From NCBI RefSeq assembly GCF_026262505.1, contig NC_067206.1, positions 24,877,896 through 24,941,895 on the forward strand: DNA of 64,000 nt. The letters run 5' to 3'. The notes beneath the pieces were generated by a model. It was not told the DNA's origin. It saw only the letters and a program-made list of their open reading frames with translations, and ran no database searches. Positions within the stretch are counted from its first letter, which is position 1; the number at the start of each line of letters is the position of its first letter. Below, piece after piece: positions 62,476 to 64,000 of the stretch. This DNA comes from Trichomonas vaginalis G3. Taxonomy: Eukaryota > Parabasalia > Trichomonadida > Trichomonadidae. A program made the position numbers and the translations under genes.

Positions 62476-64000
62476 ATGATTAAACAACAACAGCAACCAC
62501 AGACCATTACATACGCCATATATGCATATAATTCAAAGACGGCAGAACAAACGCAAAGGTTGAAATATGGAGATTTGGAGATAGTATTGAAAAATGAACA
62601 TTTCGAATTCGTTTGCAAAGGTGGTGCAGTGATATCAAATATAAAAGAAATTTTATTTATGAATTCTAAAATTAAAGGTATAACGGATGATATAACATCA
62701 ATTCCGCCAGAAGAACAGAGATATTACGCATTAAATGCATTTCCTAAAGTTTTGAAGATTGGAAGATTTAATTTAAATGAGGAATTCATAGAAGGTTTCC
62801 TAAATGTCATAATGAAGAAGGTAGATAAGGAATATGTGGATGAAAAAGATAAAGAAATTAAAGAAATGGTTGAATGGTATCATGAATGGACATCAAAGAT
62901 TTTAAAAACTAAAGCTAATACAGGATGGGTTTCAGGATGTTTAGACCTTAAAGCTGATAAAACATATGTTAACGATGAGTTAGAGAAGAAAGCAGATAAA
63001 ACATATGTTAACGATGAGTTAGAGAAGAAGGCAGATAAAACATATGTTAACGAAATATACCAAAGTTTGATAGGAACAACGAAAAATATTGAAACTATTG
63101 TTGGTGACTTTTCTGTCGATGAAGAAAATAAATATTTTAGATGGCAGTTTGTACACTCCTTAAAAAATGGTATACTGTGGAAACTCATTCCGAAAAATAA
63201 CAATGAAATGTATGTAGGCTATATAAAGAATAATGGCACACAAGTTAAAGTTCCATTAGACAACAACTGCTACTTAAACTTATATGGAGACGAACAAAAG
63301 AAATATTTAAGAGTTTATGAAATGGTAGATATGACATTGCCTGACCCAGCTCCAGCACCATATTATTATGACTATGGTGCTGACGCACGTGTAGACCCAA
63401 AAAAGCAAACATTATATTTAGAATATTATAGATATAAAAGATATAATGCAATAGAAAAAACGAGAATAGTATATTATTATACAGATGACAGAAATAAATA
63501 TTATAGTCAAGATTTTACCTACCCTGAAAACATAAGATTATATTATAAAAAATATTCTGACACAAACCAGAAGAAACCTGAAATAGTTACACTATATTTT
63601 AAGTTCAAAAGAGACAATCCTATAATATCTCATATGTTTGATTTAATGAACCCAGTAGGTTCTATTTATACATCTATGGAAGCAAGAGGTCCTCAAGTAA
63701 TGTTTGGTGTTGGTGCATGGGAACAAATAGTCGACAGGTTTTTGTATTGTGCAAACTCTTCAAAGGAAACAGGTGGAAGTAAAACGATTTCAGGTGAAAA
63801 TTTACCTGCACATAGTCACTACATAGATTTAAGTACATCTCAAGCAGGTTGGCATAAGCATAGATATTGGGATTGGTCAGCAATGACAAAAGGTAAAGGA
63901 TATGATGTTAAAGACAACGTTAAGTTTGCTATAAATTGTTACTGGAGTAACACTGAGGGAGGAGGAAACCATACACATCGCGTTTCAGGGTATACGCAAA
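62476..64000 (+). CDS. Maverick fibre protein with phage tail-collar-like domain, continues past the window
   Basis: The frame opens with an ATG at 62476 and stays open to the window end (508 codons), so the gene is cut by the boundary. After a 140-residue head come three tandem 13-residue KADKTYVNDELEK-type units (about 62950-63055), a pattern of trimeric fibre shafts. A beta-rich middle follows, with Tyr-rich stretches (YYYDYGADAR). From about 63625 the sequence NPVGSIYTSMEARGPQVMFG, then VGAWEQIVDRFLYCANSS and GGSKTISGENLPAHSHYI, closely follows bacteriophage tail-collar/fibre tip domains ('PVGSIYxS ... LFGGTWEQIxDRFL ... NLPAHSH'). A fibre for attachment is the natural reading. Domain strong; use inferred. 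Confidence 0.75.
   Translation, partial: MIKQQQQPQTITYAIYAYNSKTAEQTQRLKYGDLEIVLKNEHFEFVCKGGAVISNIKEILFMNSKIKGITDDITSIPPEEQRYYALNAFPKVLKIGRFNLNEEFIEGFLNVIMKKVDKEYVDEKDKEIKEMVEWYHEWTSKILKTKANTGWVSGCLDLKADKTYVNDELEKKADKTYVNDELEKKADKTYVNEIYQSLIGTTKNIETIVGDFSVDEENKYFRWQFVHSLKNGILWKLIPKNNNEMYVGYIKNNGTQVKVPLDNNCYLNLYGDEQKKYLRVYEMVDMTLPDPAPAPYYYDYGADARVDPKKQTLYLEYYRYKRYNAIEKTRIVYYYTDDRNKYYSQDFTYPENIRLYYKKYSDTNQKKPEIVTLYFKFKRDNPIISHMFDLMNPVGSIYTSMEARGPQVMFGVGAWEQIVDRFLYCANSSKETGGSKTISGENLPAHSHYIDLSTSQAGWHKHRYWDWSAMTKGKGYDVKDNVKFAINCYWSNTEGGGNHTHRVSGYTQ
62950..63055 (+). repeat. 39-bp tandem repeat, 2.7 copies
   Basis: Three successive units begin AA(A/G)GC(T/A)GATAAAACATATG, each 39 bases (13 codons); the last is partial. 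They encode the fibre shaft. Confidence 0.85.

Larger units (their letters stand above)
55100..64000. mobile_element. Maverick/Polinton virus-like element, left (structural) part; continues past the window
   Basis: From about 55.1 kb (edge uncertain, 55.04-55.32 kb) to the window end lies the structural half of a Maverick/Polinton, the giant virus-like element that fills much of trichomonad genomes. Parts seen: small unknown genes, two small amphipathic peptides, a major-capsid-like region, a packaging ATPase, two conserved unknowns and a phage-tail-like fibre protein. The polymerase, integrase and protease of the family are absent and should lie to the right. It is broken: roughly three of the genes look interrupted, while the ATPase and several others read whole. 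The left edge could not be fixed because the matching right terminal repeat is outside the window. Most frames remain open, so it is probably not very old. Confidence 0.75.

Overview
This AT-rich (about 70% A+T), intron-poor, gene-dense window most probably comes from a parabasalid flagellate, Trichomonas vaginalis or a close relative. The evidence is: initiator elements of the TCA(C/T)(A/T) type a few tens of bases before several start codons; ankyrin genes with the YLISVGADKEAKD-type repeat; single-exon genes packed head-to-head or tail-to-tail; and two classes of mobile DNA abundant in that genome, a Maverick/Polinton and a Mutator-like terminal-inverted-repeat element. No coordinates were checked against a database; gene names rest on remembered family motifs.

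Region by region: 1-19.4 kb is ordinary host euchromatin. It holds a double-RING protein (RNF32-like), TAF9 and a cyclin C-like protein in a divergent pair, a large SPAG17/PF6-like flagellar protein, a microbial-type PARG, an exportin-like karyopherin divergent from a ubiquitin-like/UBA protein, an ankyrin-repeat remnant, several conserved unknowns, HSBP1 and an RGG-box protein. From 19.4 to 23.6 kb there is a repeat-rich gap with a TTAA-bounded element, a GC-rich island and a series of hairpins. 23.6-51.4 kb is again genic: two related ankyrin genes, WDR70, a multi-span membrane protein, a coiled-coil/SPR-tail protein, a PAC3-like chaperone, a BTB protein, a PCI-like protein, a small type I membrane protein, a bromodomain-like/NET protein, ARL16, a proline-rich beta-helix protein, a huge Glu/Lys-rich leucine-rich-repeat protein, a 1000-residue orphan and a RasGEF. 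From 51.8 to 54.2 kb lies a non-autonomous element with 78-79 bp inverted repeats and a 10-bp target duplication. One more host gene follows, and from about 55.1 kb to the window end runs the structural end of a Maverick/Polinton (capsid-like region, packaging ATPase, small amphipathic peptides, phage-tail-like fibre protein). The replication and integration genes would lie beyond 64 kb.

Themes: flagellar/ciliary genes (SPAG17-like, RNF32-like, ARL16) and transcription or chromatin genes (TAF9, cyclin C-like, HSBP1, NET protein) are over-represented, but there is no operon logic; each gene seems to have its own short promoter. The most striking observations are the well-bounded Mutator-like element, the composite repeat region at 20.4-23.4 kb, and the Maverick, whose last gene carries a bacteriophage tail-collar-like domain.
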